Origin: Pseudomonas putida W15Oct28
Lineage (GTDB): Bacteria > Pseudomonadota > Gammaproteobacteria > Pseudomonadales > Pseudomonadaceae
DNA: 64,000 nt
NCBI RefSeq assembly: GCF_000708715.2
Contig: NZ_JENB01000001.1
Location: 124,001 to 188,000, forward strand
Reading direction: 5' to 3'
Shown: in pieces, positions 35,156 through 44,227 of the stretch
Position numbering within the stretch: the stretch's first letter is position 1
Layout of the letters: each line of letters starts with the position of its first letter
Notes under the pieces: model-generated
What the model was told of the DNA's origin: nothing
The model's database searches: none
The model's input: only the letters and a program-made list of their open reading frames with translations
Position numbers and translations under genes: made by a program

Positions 35156-35959
35156 ATGCATAGTGCACCTGAACGTGATTACCAAAAAAGCCAGGCAGAT
35201 ACCCACGATTCGCCGCCGTCCAGCGAACTGTTTCCGCATGTTGACGCACTGGGCTTCGACACCCGATCAAACACCCTTAACCCTATCCTTGATATCGCTT
35301 CGCCCTTGCTGGGCCTGGTCATTCGCCTGGAGGGCACCGAACGCTATGCGCACGTCGAGCAGTTGTACGCGCACGTCAAGACCATGATCCACGGCATGGT
35401 CGAGGAGGTGCGCCAACTGGAGCACTGCGATGAAGGTGACCGCGTGGTGTTCTCGTACTGCCTGTGCTGCGTGGTGGACGAAGCCGTAATGGCCACGCCC
35501 TGGGGCCGCGACTCACCGTGGAAGGCCGAGTCCCTGCTTAGCGCCATCCACCAGGAAACCTGGGGCGGCGAGAAGTTCTTCAGCGTGCTGGAACGCCTGC
35601 TGGCAGCCCCCGAAGGCCGCCATGACCTGTTCGTATTCCTGTATTGGTGCCTGGCCTTGGGCTATCGCGGCAAGTACGCCAACCAGACCAATGGCGACGC
35701 GGAGCTAGAGGTTTGGCTCACCCGCATCCGAAACCGGGTCAATGAACTGCGTGGTGCAAAGGCCAGCACCGAACCGCTGACCGATCCGCTGAAAAATGTC
35801 GCGCCCCGGCATTACCGCATGCAACGGCAACTGCCCTGGTGGACGCCGTGGGTTGTCATGGTGGTGTTCTGCACAGGCGTGTATCTGTACTTCGCCAGCA
35901 AGCTCGACAACATTACCCAGCAAGTACTGGTTTCCCTGCAGTCAATGCTGCAGCAATAA
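35156..35959 (+). CDS. tssL: Type VI secretion membrane complex protein TssL (DotU)
   Basis: A 267-residue inner-membrane protein with the cytoplasmic hook domain first (N-P-I-L-D-I-A-S-P-L-L-G-L-V near 40, Y-C-L-C-C-V-V-D-E-A near 103, G-G-E-K-F-F and L-G-Y-R-G-K-Y motifs) and a single transmembrane helix near 230-250, then a short periplasmic end. There is no peptidoglycan-binding extension. This is the DotU/ImpK form. It pairs with TssM. tssF and tssL form a short operon; the vgrG gene follows after 240 bases with its own leader. Confidence 0.93.
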   Translation: MHSAPERDYQKSQADTHDSPPSSELFPHVDALGFDTRSNTLNPILDIASPLLGLVIRLEGTERYAHVEQLYAHVKTMIHGMVEEVRQLEHCDEGDRVVFSYCLCCVVDEAVMATPWGRDSPWKAESLLSAIHQETWGGEKFFSVLERLLAAPEGRHDLFVFLYWCLALGYRGKYANQTNGDAELEVWLTRIRNRVNELRGAKASTEPLTDPLKNVAPRHYRMQRQLPWWTPWVVMVVFCTGVYLYFASKLDNITQQVLVSLQSMLQQ

Positions 35960-36059
35960 ACACGGCACTACCGATTTATCTGGCTCTACAGTCACTGCAC
36001 CCATGAACGCAGCAAGTACAGTTTTGCCCGTTAAAACCTTACAGCCGCACTTTCAGAAA

Positions 36060-36081
36060 CTTCCTACAACTTTTTAGGAAG
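36060..36081. other. Short perfect inverted repeat in the tssL-vgrG gap
   Basis: CTTCCTA (36060-36066) and TAGGAAG (36075-36081) form a 7-base stem around CAACTTTT, about 100 bases after the tssL stop. It may be a weak terminator or an RNA hairpin. No T-run follows the stem directly, so the assignment is open. Confidence 0.35.
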
Positions 36082-36138
36082 CACTTTTGACGACCCGGAA
36101 TGGATTCCTCGCTATGGTCCCGAGTGCACTTGTACCAC

Positions 36139-36154
36139 GCGCGTTATAACGCGC
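36139..36154. promoter_or_regulatory. 16-base perfect palindrome upstream of vgrG
   Basis: GCGCGTTATAACGCGC is fully self-complementary and ends 45 bases before the vgrG ATG. Its size and placement suggest an operator or an RNA hairpin controlling vgrG and the rhs genes. No matching regulator can be named. Confidence 0.45.
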
Positions 36155-36199
36155 CCGGTTTCATGAACCTGCCCGATGGGATGACCCGCAGGAGTTTGC

Positions 36200-38935
36200 A
36201 TGAGCAACTTGAATGATGTGCGCTTTACCTTCAGCACGCCCGCCGATGAGGCGATTGCGTTTGACGTGGTGTCATTCGAACTGACCGAAGGGGTCAGCCA
36301 GCTGTATCGCCTGGAAGTCCAACTGGTCAGCTTCACCGACAACGCCGACTTCGGCAACCTGCTCGACCAGCCCGCCGTGCTGACCCTCTGGCAGCAACAA
36401 CAGCCGGTGCGCCATGTGCACGGCCTGATCAGCCGCTTCGAACAGGGCAAGACCGGCCACCGCCGTACCCGCTACCGCGCCGTGATCGAGCCACAGCTGG
36501 CACGCGCCGGGCTGCAATCAGACTGGCGCATCTTCCAGCACCGCACGGTGCCGAAGCTGCTGGAAGAGCAGTTCCACGCGCGCCGCTGGGGCTCGCTGAC
36601 CCAGCATCTGGACGATTCGCACCAGAACCGCGAGTTTTGCGTGCAGGCTGGTGAACCGGACCTGGATTTCTTCTGGCGCCTGTGCGCCGAAGAAGGCCTG
36701 ATCTCGATCTTCGAACACAGCGAGGGCAGCCATGGTCTTGTCCAGGCGGACCAGATCAGCCAGTTCGGCATGCTGGAGGGCGAACCGGTGCTGTACGTCG
36801 CCAACCGCGGCGGCACGGACCCGCAGCCCTGCCTGCACCAGTTCACCTACCGCGAGCAGGTAAGCACCAGTGTGCAGGTTCAACGCGACTACACCTTCAC
36901 CCACCCGCGCTATAACCTGGAACACACCCTGTACGCCAAGGACATGGGCAACCAGGGCAATGACTATGAGCGCTACAACTACCCCGGCCGCTACAAGCAC
37001 GACAACGCCGGCAAACCGTTCACCCAGACCCGGGCCGACGCTCTGTTCGGTGACGCCCGTGTGGCCGAGGTCGTAGGTGACGATGCGCGCCTGCAACCGG
37101 GTATTGCCTTTCAGCTGGAGGGGCATGCCCGTGAAGACATGAACATCCTCTGGCGGCCTATGTGCATCACGCACAAGGGCCACCAGTTCACGGCGCTGGA
37201 AGAAGATGCCGCCGAGGCAGAAGTCGGGACTTCGTACACGCTTACCGCCAGCCTGATTCCGGCCACTGTGCAGTGGCACGCGCCTGCCCGCCCCAAGCCG
37301 GTAATCGAAGGCCCGCAGATGGCCAAGGTGGTCGGCCCGCCCGGCGAGGAAATCTACTGCGATGAGCACGGCCGCGTGCGCGTGCAGTTTCCCTGGGACC
37401 GCCAGGGGCAGGACGATGAGAAGAGTTCGTGCTGGGTCCGCGTCACGCAAGCGTGGGCCGGTGCCACCTGGGGCCACATGGCGATACCCCGCATAGGTCA
37501 GGAAGTGGTGGTCAGCTTTCTCAACGGCGACCCCGATCAGCCGATGATCACCGGGCGCAGCTACCACATCGTCAACCGCGCACCCTATCGCCTGCCCGAG
37601 TTCAAGGCACTCAGCCCGATCCGCAGCAAGGAGCACCACGGCCAGCGGCATAACGAACTGCGCCTGGACGACACCACCGGGCAGATCAGCGCAGCACTGA
37701 TGAGTGACCACGATCACACAGCGCTGTATCTCGGGTACCTCACGCATCCGCGTCATTTCGGCGGGCAGCCCCGCGGGCAGGGTTTCGAACTGCGCACCGA
37801 CACCCACGGCGTGATTCGCGCTGGTGGTGGCTTGCTGCTGACCACCGAACTGCGCGCCCGCGCCGTCCAGCATCACACCGACCTGGGCGAAACCGCCGAG
37901 CGCTTGCAGACCGCCCAGCAGCACCACACCACCTTTGCCAGGGTAGCCCGCGATCACCAGGCCCAGGACAGCGGCGATCAGGATGAAGTGGGCGAAGCAC
38001 TCAAGGCACAGCATGACGCCATCTGCGGCTATGGCGGCAACCCGCAGGCCAACCGGTTTCCGGAACTGGTCGACCCTCAACTGGTGCTTGCCAGCCCCAC
38101 CGGTATCGCGACCACAACCCCGGAGTCGACCCACATCGCCAGCGGCGAACACCTGGGCCTGAGTACCGGAGGCCACACCAGCATGGCCATCGGCAAGCGG
38201 TTGCTGATCAGTGCCAGCCGAGGGGTACGGCAGTTTGTGCAGAGCATGGGCTGGCGACTGGTCGCAGCCTCCGGCGACATCGACCTGAAAGCGCTCAAGG
38301 ACAACATCAACCTGCTGGCCAAGCTGAAGATCACCGCCACGGCCGAACGCATCACCCTGACGGCCAAAGAGGAGCTGATCATCCAGGGCGGCGGTAGCAG
38401 TACGACCTACAACGCAGGCGGGATTTTGCATGCGACGGCAGGTACCTACACCGGGCATGCAAGCGACTTTATCTACAAGAGTGCGCAAAGCCAGGCCGCC
38501 ACCTTTTCAGAAGCGCCCAAAGCGGCCAAAGGCAATCTGGACCTGTTCCGCGACTACGCCAACAACCACCCATTGAAAGACGCCGCCTATCAAGTGGAGG
38601 ACGCACTGGGCCAGGTGCTCACGGGCAAACTGGGCGAAACAGGGTTTGCGGGGGTAGCAGCGGTCAGCCCTGGCCCCACAGCCGTTGATTTCGACAAAGA
38701 CCCAGCCGACCCGTGGGATGCCGGCAGCTACTTCGACAACCTGACAAAAAAATTCTCAGGCCCGGGTACAGCGCAGAAAACCCCTACCTCATTCCAGAAC
38801 AGCGAAGGTCTCGCCAAGCATGGCGCACAAATGCTCGTCGCCTCGCTGGGCACCCTCATCCCTTCCTTAACCCCCGCCAACCAGCCTAGCACTGCTGCCC
38901 GCCTGGCCAGCGCACTCATCCAGGAAGGGAGCTGA
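36200..38935 (+). CDS. vgrG: Type VI secretion spike protein VgrG (TssI) with DUF2345-like region
   Basis: A 911-residue spike protein. The gp27-like domain (about 1-370) shows F-E-L-T-E-G-V-S-Q-L-Y-R-L-E-V near 35 and R-R-T-R-Y-R-A-V near 90. The gp5-like OB fold includes G-P-P-G-E-E-I-Y-C-D-E-H-G-R-V-R-V-Q-F-P near 380, then W-V-R-V-T-Q-A-W-A-G and I-P-R-I-G-Q-E-V-V-V. A DUF2345-like beta domain occupies about 610-750. A tail of about 150 residues, partly Pro/Ala-rich, may dock the Rhs protein whose gene begins four bases later. AGGAG precedes the ATG. No adaptor gene lies between vgrG and rhs. Confidence 0.95.
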   Translation: MSNLNDVRFTFSTPADEAIAFDVVSFELTEGVSQLYRLEVQLVSFTDNADFGNLLDQPAVLTLWQQQQPVRHVHGLISRFEQGKTGHRRTRYRAVIEPQLARAGLQSDWRIFQHRTVPKLLEEQFHARRWGSLTQHLDDSHQNREFCVQAGEPDLDFFWRLCAEEGLISIFEHSEGSHGLVQADQISQFGMLEGEPVLYVANRGGTDPQPCLHQFTYREQVSTSVQVQRDYTFTHPRYNLEHTLYAKDMGNQGNDYERYNYPGRYKHDNAGKPFTQTRADALFGDARVAEVVGDDARLQPGIAFQLEGHAREDMNILWRPMCITHKGHQFTALEEDAAEAEVGTSYTLTASLIPATVQWHAPARPKPVIEGPQMAKVVGPPGEEIYCDEHGRVRVQFPWDRQGQDDEKSSCWVRVTQAWAGATWGHMAIPRIGQEVVVSFLNGDPDQPMITGRSYHIVNRAPYRLPEFKALSPIRSKEHHGQRHNELRLDDTTGQISAALMSDHDHTALYLGYLTHPRHFGGQPRGQGFELRTDTHGVIRAGGGLLLTTELRARAVQHHTDLGETAERLQTAQQHHTTFARVARDHQAQDSGDQDEVGEALKAQHDAICGYGGNPQANRFPELVDPQLVLASPTGIATTTPESTHIASGEHLGLSTGGHTSMAIGKRLLISASRGVRQFVQSMGWRLVAASGDIDLKALKDNINLLAKLKITATAERITLTAKEELIIQGGGSSTTYNAGGILHATAGTYTGHASDFIYKSAQSQAATFSEAPKAAKGNLDLFRDYANNHPLKDAAYQVEDALGQVLTGKLGETGFAGVAAVSPGPTAVDFDKDPADPWDAGSYFDNLTKKFSGPGTAQKTPTSFQNSEGLAKHGAQMLVASLGTLIPSLTPANQPSTAARLASALIQEGS

Positions 38936-38939
38936 AGCA

Positions 38940-41900
38940 ATGAATGCACAAGACAAGAAAGAAATCGAAGAACGCGAGGTCGCCCTCGTCCCGTTGAACA
39001 ACCTGGTCGCGGAAGACCTGGGCCAAGGCGAAAAAATCGTCAACGAGTGGCTACTGGACCTCAGCGGCAACCAGATCGACCTCGCCACCGTCAAGGCCTG
39101 GGCCGGCGCGGTGCCGGTGCTCGGCAACATCGTCGCCTTGTTCGATGCCCTGGGCGACATCATCCACCTGACCAAGACCGGCTCCAGTGACCCGCTGGAC
39201 TGGGTCAGCCTGGGCATCAACCTGATCGGTGTGGTCCCCGTCCCGCCGACCATGGCCGCCGCGCGCATGACCCTACGCCCGGTGCTGTTCCTGGCACGGC
39301 AGCAGCTGAAGAAAAACAAAGGCGACTTTGCCGAAGCCGTGATCAGCCTCATGGTCGGCCACCTCGGCGCCACGCTGATGGGCGAAATCGAAACCTTTGT
39401 CGAGCGCGCCGAAACCGAACTGCCCGGCATCCTCAACAACGCCGCCAACACCGGCTTCCAGGCCCTCAACAGCCTGGCGGATGCCATCGAGCGCATCGCC
39501 AAGGGCGAGATCGACACCACCCAGCAGCGCAAGGCGATCGTCAACAGCGCCCAGGCGATCTATGCCCCCATCGAAGAGCCCTCCCTTTGGGGCCTGCTGG
39601 ACAGAGCCGGCGCGGTCATCAGCACCGCAGCCGGGGCGCTTCAGTACGGCGCGACCGAGGGCTACAAAGCGGCAGCGAGCAACACTGGCCTGGTAGTAAA
39701 ACTTGTTCAGCCACACATCAAAGTGCTCAAGGGCCTGGCCGTGCTGATCCGGCAAATGCTGACCGCGCTGGCCAACCCGGCCACGCAAAACAGCATTGCC
39801 TGGCTGTTGTCCCAGCTCAACGCCGGCCTGCGCAAGCGCAAACCCGCGCGCCGGCTCTCGGTCAACACCCCGGCGCACGGCTCGGGCGTGGCGAAGCAAA
39901 AAGGCACCGCAAGCAGCGTGGAAGCCACCCACAACGAAGCCCGGCCCAAGAATGACCCGCGTTGCAACCTCAACGGCACCTGCCCCGGCACCAGCAAGAG
40001 CATCAGTTTTGCGCGGGGCACCGAAACCCTGGTGCATGTCGACTTCAACCTGCCAGGCGTATTTCCCATCGCCTGGCACCGCACCTACCGCTCCAGCCTG
40101 GACGCCTACGATGACAGCGAATTCGGGGCGCGCTGGCTAACACCGTTCTCGATGCGGTTCGATGTCGTCGACGAGGGCGTGCTGTACCACGCCGACGATG
40201 GCCGCACGCACCGCTACGCCCTGCCCAAGGAGGGCAAGCCCCTCTGGGACCCGGTAGAAAAAACCCTGCTTATCCGGGTGGATGAGAACCGCCTGGCCCT
40301 GGCCCACGGTCATCAGCGCCATGAACACTACCTGCGCGTGGGTGATCGCTACCGCCTGGTCGGCATCATCGAACGTGGCGGCGCACGCATCGCGCTGCAT
40401 TACGAGCATCAACACGCGGGCAAGGCCGTACTTTCAGACCTGATCACCTACCAGGATGAAAACCAGCATCGGCATGTGCAGACCCAGCTCGACGAGCACG
40501 GCCGCATCCGGGCACTCTGGCTGATGCAGGATGGCCGGCAGGCACGCCAGCTGGCCGGCTACGACCACGACGAGCACGACGACCTGCGCGCGGCACGCGA
40601 TGAGCACGGGGCGCAGTGGACTTATCAGTACCAACACCACCTGGTCACGCGCTACACCGACCGTACGGAACGGGCCATCAACCTTGAATGGCTGGGCGAC
40701 GGCCCGGATGCCAAAGCCGTACGCGAATGGGCAGACGATGGCAGCTTCGACACACGCCTGAAGTGGAACAGGCATATTCGCCTCACCACCGTCACCGATG
40801 CCCTTGGCCAGGAAACCCGCCACTACTACGACTACTTCGGCTACACCTACCGCATCATCTACCCCGACGGCAATGAAGAGTGGCTGTTCCGCGATGACGG
40901 CAAGAACGTCATCCAGCACGTGCACACCGACGGCAGTGTCGACCGCTACATCTACGACGAGCGCGGCAACCTGCTGCAGCACACCCGCCCTGATGGTGTA
41001 CTGGTGCACCATGCCTACGACGACCTCGACCAGCGCTTCAAGACACGCGATGCCGAGGGCGGGCTGTGGAAGTACGACCATGACCAGCGCGGCAACATCA
41101 TCGAAACCCTCGACCCGCTGGAGAACAAGACCCAGTACACCTACAACAGCGACAACCTGCCCACCGCCATCATCGACGCCAACGGCGGCGAGAAAAAGCT
41201 CGGCTACACCCGCGATGGCCAACTGGCCAGCTACACCGACTGCTCCGGCAAGACCACGCTGTGGAAGTACGACGCACTCGGCCAGCTGAGCAAAGCCATC
41301 AACGCAGCGGGTGAAACCACCGAGTATCACTACCACGCCGGCCAGCTGACCCGCCTGGTGTACCCCGACAAAACTGAAGACCGCCTCGAACACGACGCCG
41401 AAGGCCGTCTGCTCAGCTACACCGACGCACTGCACCGGCGTACCGCCTGGGCCTACAACGAAGCCGGCCTGATTCACCGGCGCCACAATCCGGACGACAG
41501 CACCCTCACCTACCGCTGGGACAAGCTCGGCCAGCTGGTGAGCCTGCGCAACGAGAACAACAGCGAAGCCAGCTTCAAGTACGACCCGGCGGGCCGGCTG
41601 ATCAAGGAGACCGGCTTCGACAAGCAGGTCACCAACTACCTCTACGATCACAGCAGCACCCAGCCCACCCGCCGCCTCGATGGCGACCGCATCACCCACT
41701 TCGCATACGACGCCATGGGCCGCCTGGTGGAAAGCCGGGCGGGTGAGCGCGGCGGCAAAGAGTGGGAAACCGAAACCTTCGCCTACGACGGCAATGGCAA
41801 CCTGCTGATCGCCGAGAACAACGACTGCAAGCTGCAATGGTTTTATGACCTGGCGGGTAACAACACCCGCGAGCATCAGCACTTCAAGTACATGAAGCAA

Positions 41901-42050
41901 CCGAAGGTCGCGGTGTTCCAGCATGAATACGACGCCCTCAACCTGCGCGTAGCCACCACCCGACCGGATGGCCATCGGATCAGCTGGCTGACGTATGGCA
42001 GCGGTCACCTGCTCAGCCTCAAGCTCGACGACCGCGAACTGCTCAGCTAG
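38940..42050 (+). CDS. Rhs protein, N-terminal and YD-repeat part, ended by a premature TAG
   Basis: A 1036-residue product. Residues about 1-150 include hydrophobic helices (A-V-P-V-L-G-N-I-V-A-L-F and I-N-L-I-G-V-V-P-V-P). A DUF6531-like entry to the Rhs shell starts near 355 (F-N-L-P-G-V-F-P-I-A-W-H-R-T-Y). Many Y-D/F-D repeats such as R-Y-I-Y-D-E-R-G-N-L-L follow, forming the beta-cocoon that encloses a toxin. No PAAR domain is evident. The gene directly follows vgrG, so the product is a likely VgrG-delivered effector. It stops at TAG 42048-42050, inside a 99-base tandem duplication. The same frame continues after the stop into the core end and toxin (to 43658), so this is the front part of a split gene. 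Confidence 0.88.
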   Translation: MNAQDKKEIEEREVALVPLNNLVAEDLGQGEKIVNEWLLDLSGNQIDLATVKAWAGAVPVLGNIVALFDALGDIIHLTKTGSSDPLDWVSLGINLIGVVPVPPTMAAARMTLRPVLFLARQQLKKNKGDFAEAVISLMVGHLGATLMGEIETFVERAETELPGILNNAANTGFQALNSLADAIERIAKGEIDTTQQRKAIVNSAQAIYAPIEEPSLWGLLDRAGAVISTAAGALQYGATEGYKAAASNTGLVVKLVQPHIKVLKGLAVLIRQMLTALANPATQNSIAWLLSQLNAGLRKRKPARRLSVNTPAHGSGVAKQKGTASSVEATHNEARPKNDPRCNLNGTCPGTSKSISFARGTETLVHVDFNLPGVFPIAWHRTYRSSLDAYDDSEFGARWLTPFSMRFDVVDEGVLYHADDGRTHRYALPKEGKPLWDPVEKTLLIRVDENRLALAHGHQRHEHYLRVGDRYRLVGIIERGGARIALHYEHQHAGKAVLSDLITYQDENQHRHVQTQLDEHGRIRALWLMQDGRQARQLAGYDHDEHDDLRAARDEHGAQWTYQYQHHLVTRYTDRTERAINLEWLGDGPDAKAVREWADDGSFDTRLKWNRHIRLTTVTDALGQETRHYYDYFGYTYRIIYPDGNEEWLFRDDGKNVIQHVHTDGSVDRYIYDERGNLLQHTRPDGVLVHHAYDDLDQRFKTRDAEGGLWKYDHDQRGNIIETLDPLENKTQYTYNSDNLPTAIIDANGGEKKLGYTRDGQLASYTDCSGKTTLWKYDALGQLSKAINAAGETTEYHYHAGQLTRLVYPDKTEDRLEHDAEGRLLSYTDALHRRTAWAYNEAGLIHRRHNPDDSTLTYRWDKLGQLVSLRNENNSEASFKYDPAGRLIKETGFDKQVTNYLYDHSSTQPTRRLDGDRITHFAYDAMGRLVESRAGERGGKEWETETFAYDGNGNLLIAENNDCKLQWFYDLAGNNTREHQHFKYMKQPKVAVFQHEYDALNLRVATTRPDGHRISWLTYGSGHLLSLKLDDRELLS

Positions 42051-42149
42051 GCGACCACCCGGCCGGACGGCCATCGGATCAGCTGGCTGACGTATGGCAG
42101 CGGCCACCTGCTCAGCCTCAAGCTCGACGACCGCGAACTGCTCAGCTAC
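41952..42149. repeat. 99-base tandem duplication in rhs, carrying the premature stop
   Basis: Copy one is 41952-42050 and copy two is 42051-42149. By my count they differ at five positions: four synonymous changes and the final base (TAG versus TAC). The unit encodes 33 residues from A-T-T-R-P-D-G-H to E-L-L-S-Y. The TAG reads as the first two bases of the Tyr codon joined to the last base of a Val codon (GTG), so the junction itself creates the stop. The other rhs copies in the window have a single unit here. Confidence 0.9.
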
Positions 42150-42197
42150 CAACGCGACGACCTGCACCGGGAAATTGCCCGGGAGCAAGGCAACGGG

Positions 42198-43658
42198 TTG
42201 ATCCAGCGCCAAACCTGGACGCCGAACGGCCAGCTACACCAGCAGACCCTGGCCCGGCGCGGCGCCACCACGCGCATAGCGCTGCGCGACTACGCCTACG
42301 ACACCGGCGGCCAGCTCACCCACATCAATGACCTGCGGCGTGGCGATACCTTCTACCGCTACGACCCGGTCGGCCGCCTGCTCGAAGCGGGCGACTACTA
42401 CAAGAAAGAAATCTTCGCCTTCGACCCCGCCAGCAACCTGCTGGATCCACAGGCACCGCCCGGCCCCAACCGGCACTCACCGCAACGGATGAGCGACAAC
42501 GTACTGCGCAGCTATTGCGGCACGCAGTACCGCTACGACGAGCGCGGCAACCTGCTGGAGCGCACCACCGATGGCAAGCAAGGCCATTTCACCTGGGACC
42601 TCCACAACCGCTTGCGCCGTTACGAAGATGAGCGCCTGACCGTCAGCTTTGGCTATGACGCGCTGGGTCGGCGCCTGTACAAGAAATCCCACGCCAAGTA
42701 CCGCGACCGACGGCAAGCCGGCCCGCTGTGGAACGAAAACCAGCGGCGAGAGCTGGATGAACAGTTGGGGTGTGGCTTTACCTGGTATGTGTGGGAAGGA
42801 GACACGCTGGCGTTTGAATGCCGTGACCGCGAGCGCCATGGGCGAAGCACACATTATGTGTTCGAACCCGGCACCTTTGTGCCGGTGGCGCAGGCGGTGT
42901 CCAACCGTGTGGTCGAGCTGATACCGCAGCCGGTGTATGTCTTCCCGTATGACATCGACAAGGATCCGGTGTGGCAACACAAGCCGACGCCCAAGCCGTT
43001 TGATGCGTTGGCGTGGTACCAGTGCGATCACCTGGGCACGCCGATGGAATTGACCGACGAGGATGGCGAGATTGCCTGGCGCGGGACGTACAAGGCCTGG
43101 GGGTTGGCGGAGGAGACACGCAGCGACAAGGCGAAGTGGGCGGATATCCGGAATCCGCTACGCTTTCAGGGGCAGTATTGGGATGTTGAGACGGGGCTGC
43201 ATTACAACCGTTATCGCTACTATGACCCGCAGGTAGGGCGTTTTATTGGGAAAGACCCGATAGGATTTGACGGAGGCCTCAACCTTTATACTTATTGTCT
43301 ATCCCCCACAGACTGGGTCGACCCACTCGGATTAGCTGGAAGAAAGTTACCTAGACCATGGATTGCGCCAGGAAACTCCAAGGAAGGATGGCGACATATA
43401 GATGAAAGACATATTAGCGGTACAAACACGCAAAAAGGTCACGGAGATCTTTTTGCCGCGGGAACGACGCAGCTTCAAATACAACAAGCCTGCGAATGCC
43501 TTATACAACACGGCACCAGAGTGAGTGAACCAGATAAACGAATCCAGACCTTCGAAAAAAGAATGAAAATCAACGGAAAACGGGACAGAGTTCGCGGAAT
43601 TTTTGACTCCAGTGATAATAATAGAACCATTACTATGTTCCCGGTCAGAAGTGAGTAG
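42198..43658 (+). CDS. Rhs core end with C-terminal toxin 1 (back part of the split rhs)
   Basis: In frame with 38940-42050; coding similarity resumes right after the TAG at 42051, and 42198 (TTG) is only the first possible start. The 486 residues hold YD repeats, then the Rhs core signature Y-D-P-Q-V-G-R-F-I-G-K-D-P-I-G-F...N-L-Y-T-Y, and the junction W-V-D-P-L-G-L near 374 where Rhs tips are cut. The variable tip (about 108 residues, lower GC) contains W-R-H-I-D-E-R-H-I and ends D-R-V-R-G-I-F-D-S...T-M-F-P-V. The paired histidines recall small RNase toxins of the BECR type, but the family is not certain. Without readthrough or reinitiation the tip would not be attached to the N-terminal half. 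Confidence 0.8.
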   Translation: MIQRQTWTPNGQLHQQTLARRGATTRIALRDYAYDTGGQLTHINDLRRGDTFYRYDPVGRLLEAGDYYKKEIFAFDPASNLLDPQAPPGPNRHSPQRMSDNVLRSYCGTQYRYDERGNLLERTTDGKQGHFTWDLHNRLRRYEDERLTVSFGYDALGRRLYKKSHAKYRDRRQAGPLWNENQRRELDEQLGCGFTWYVWEGDTLAFECRDRERHGRSTHYVFEPGTFVPVAQAVSNRVVELIPQPVYVFPYDIDKDPVWQHKPTPKPFDALAWYQCDHLGTPMELTDEDGEIAWRGTYKAWGLAEETRSDKAKWADIRNPLRFQGQYWDVETGLHYNRYRYYDPQVGRFIGKDPIGFDGGLNLYTYCLSPTDWVDPLGLAGRKLPRPWIAPGNSKEGWRHIDERHISGTNTQKGHGDLFAAGTTQLQIQQACECLIQHGTRVSEPDKRIQTFEKRMKINGKRDRVRGIFDSSDNNRTITMFPVRSE

Positions 43659-43660
43659 CC

Positions 43661-44092
43661 ATGATTACATTCAATTTTACACGAACAGATGATTCCTATC
43701 TTGCAACCGAATTTGACCACGGAGATATTTCCTTGATATCGGAAAACGCCTGCATATCTTCAAAACTCAACCCAAAACATTCGAACATGATATACCTATC
43801 AATCACATCACTGATTGACGGACTCACTAAAAATAATAAGAATTTTGAATTCATCGCAGCTGACTCTTCATTTCGCATAAAATTCAAAAAACAAAAAGAT
43901 GCAGTTTCAATAATTCACGGGAGATCTTTAAGCTTTAAGGTAAAGTACCTTGAATTACTTATAGCGCTTGAGGAAGGAATAGAAAGCTTTCTCGAAAACC
44001 CGAAGAACAGCATACCAGCATCTAGCGCCGTTTATTTAGATCTTTTAACAAGCAGATCCTTGCTAAGAAAAAAAATACATAAACCCGATTAG
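43661..44092 (+). CDS. Probable immunity protein to toxin 1
   Basis: A 143-residue acidic to neutral cytoplasmic protein that begins two bases after the toxin stop, the normal place for an Rhs immunity gene. Its base composition is markedly AT-rich against the rhs core, as is usual for exchanged tip/immunity pairs. It has no signal peptide or membrane segment, which would suit a toxin acting in the cytoplasm, such as a nuclease. No known family is recognised; the call rests on position and composition. Confidence 0.7.
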   Translation: MITFNFTRTDDSYLATEFDHGDISLISENACISSKLNPKHSNMIYLSITSLIDGLTKNNKNFEFIAADSSFRIKFKKQKDAVSIIHGRSLSFKVKYLELLIALEEGIESFLENPKNSIPASSAVYLDLLTSRSLLRKKIHKPD

Positions 44093-44227
44093 CCTAGGAA
44101 ATTCAATAGCTTTAAGCCAGTGATTAAATAACATTGCGCAATAGCCGCTGACTGAGCATTTGGGGGTTTTGGATCGTAAGGTAATCGTGGAAAGGCGATA
44201 CATTGACTTTTTAGTACCGGTATCGCG

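Noticed and set aside
36518..38488. Minus-strand open frame of 656 codons inside vgrG
   Set aside because: It lies opposite a confidently assigned VgrG in GC-rich DNA with strong codon bias. The translation has no recognisable domain.
40900..41900. Regular short repeats resembling a repeat array or CRISPR
   Set aside because: These are Rhs YD-repeat codons of variable sequence within a protein-coding frame, not identical repeats with spacers.
40434..42212. Long minus-strand open frame (592 codons) across the rhs gene, with similar ones at 44063-45046, 46650-47264 and 50356-51288
   Set aside because: These are mirror frames of the YD-repeat coding sequence, valine-rich and repetitive. The same frame recurs wherever the rhs core recurs, and no ribosome sites or domains are seen.
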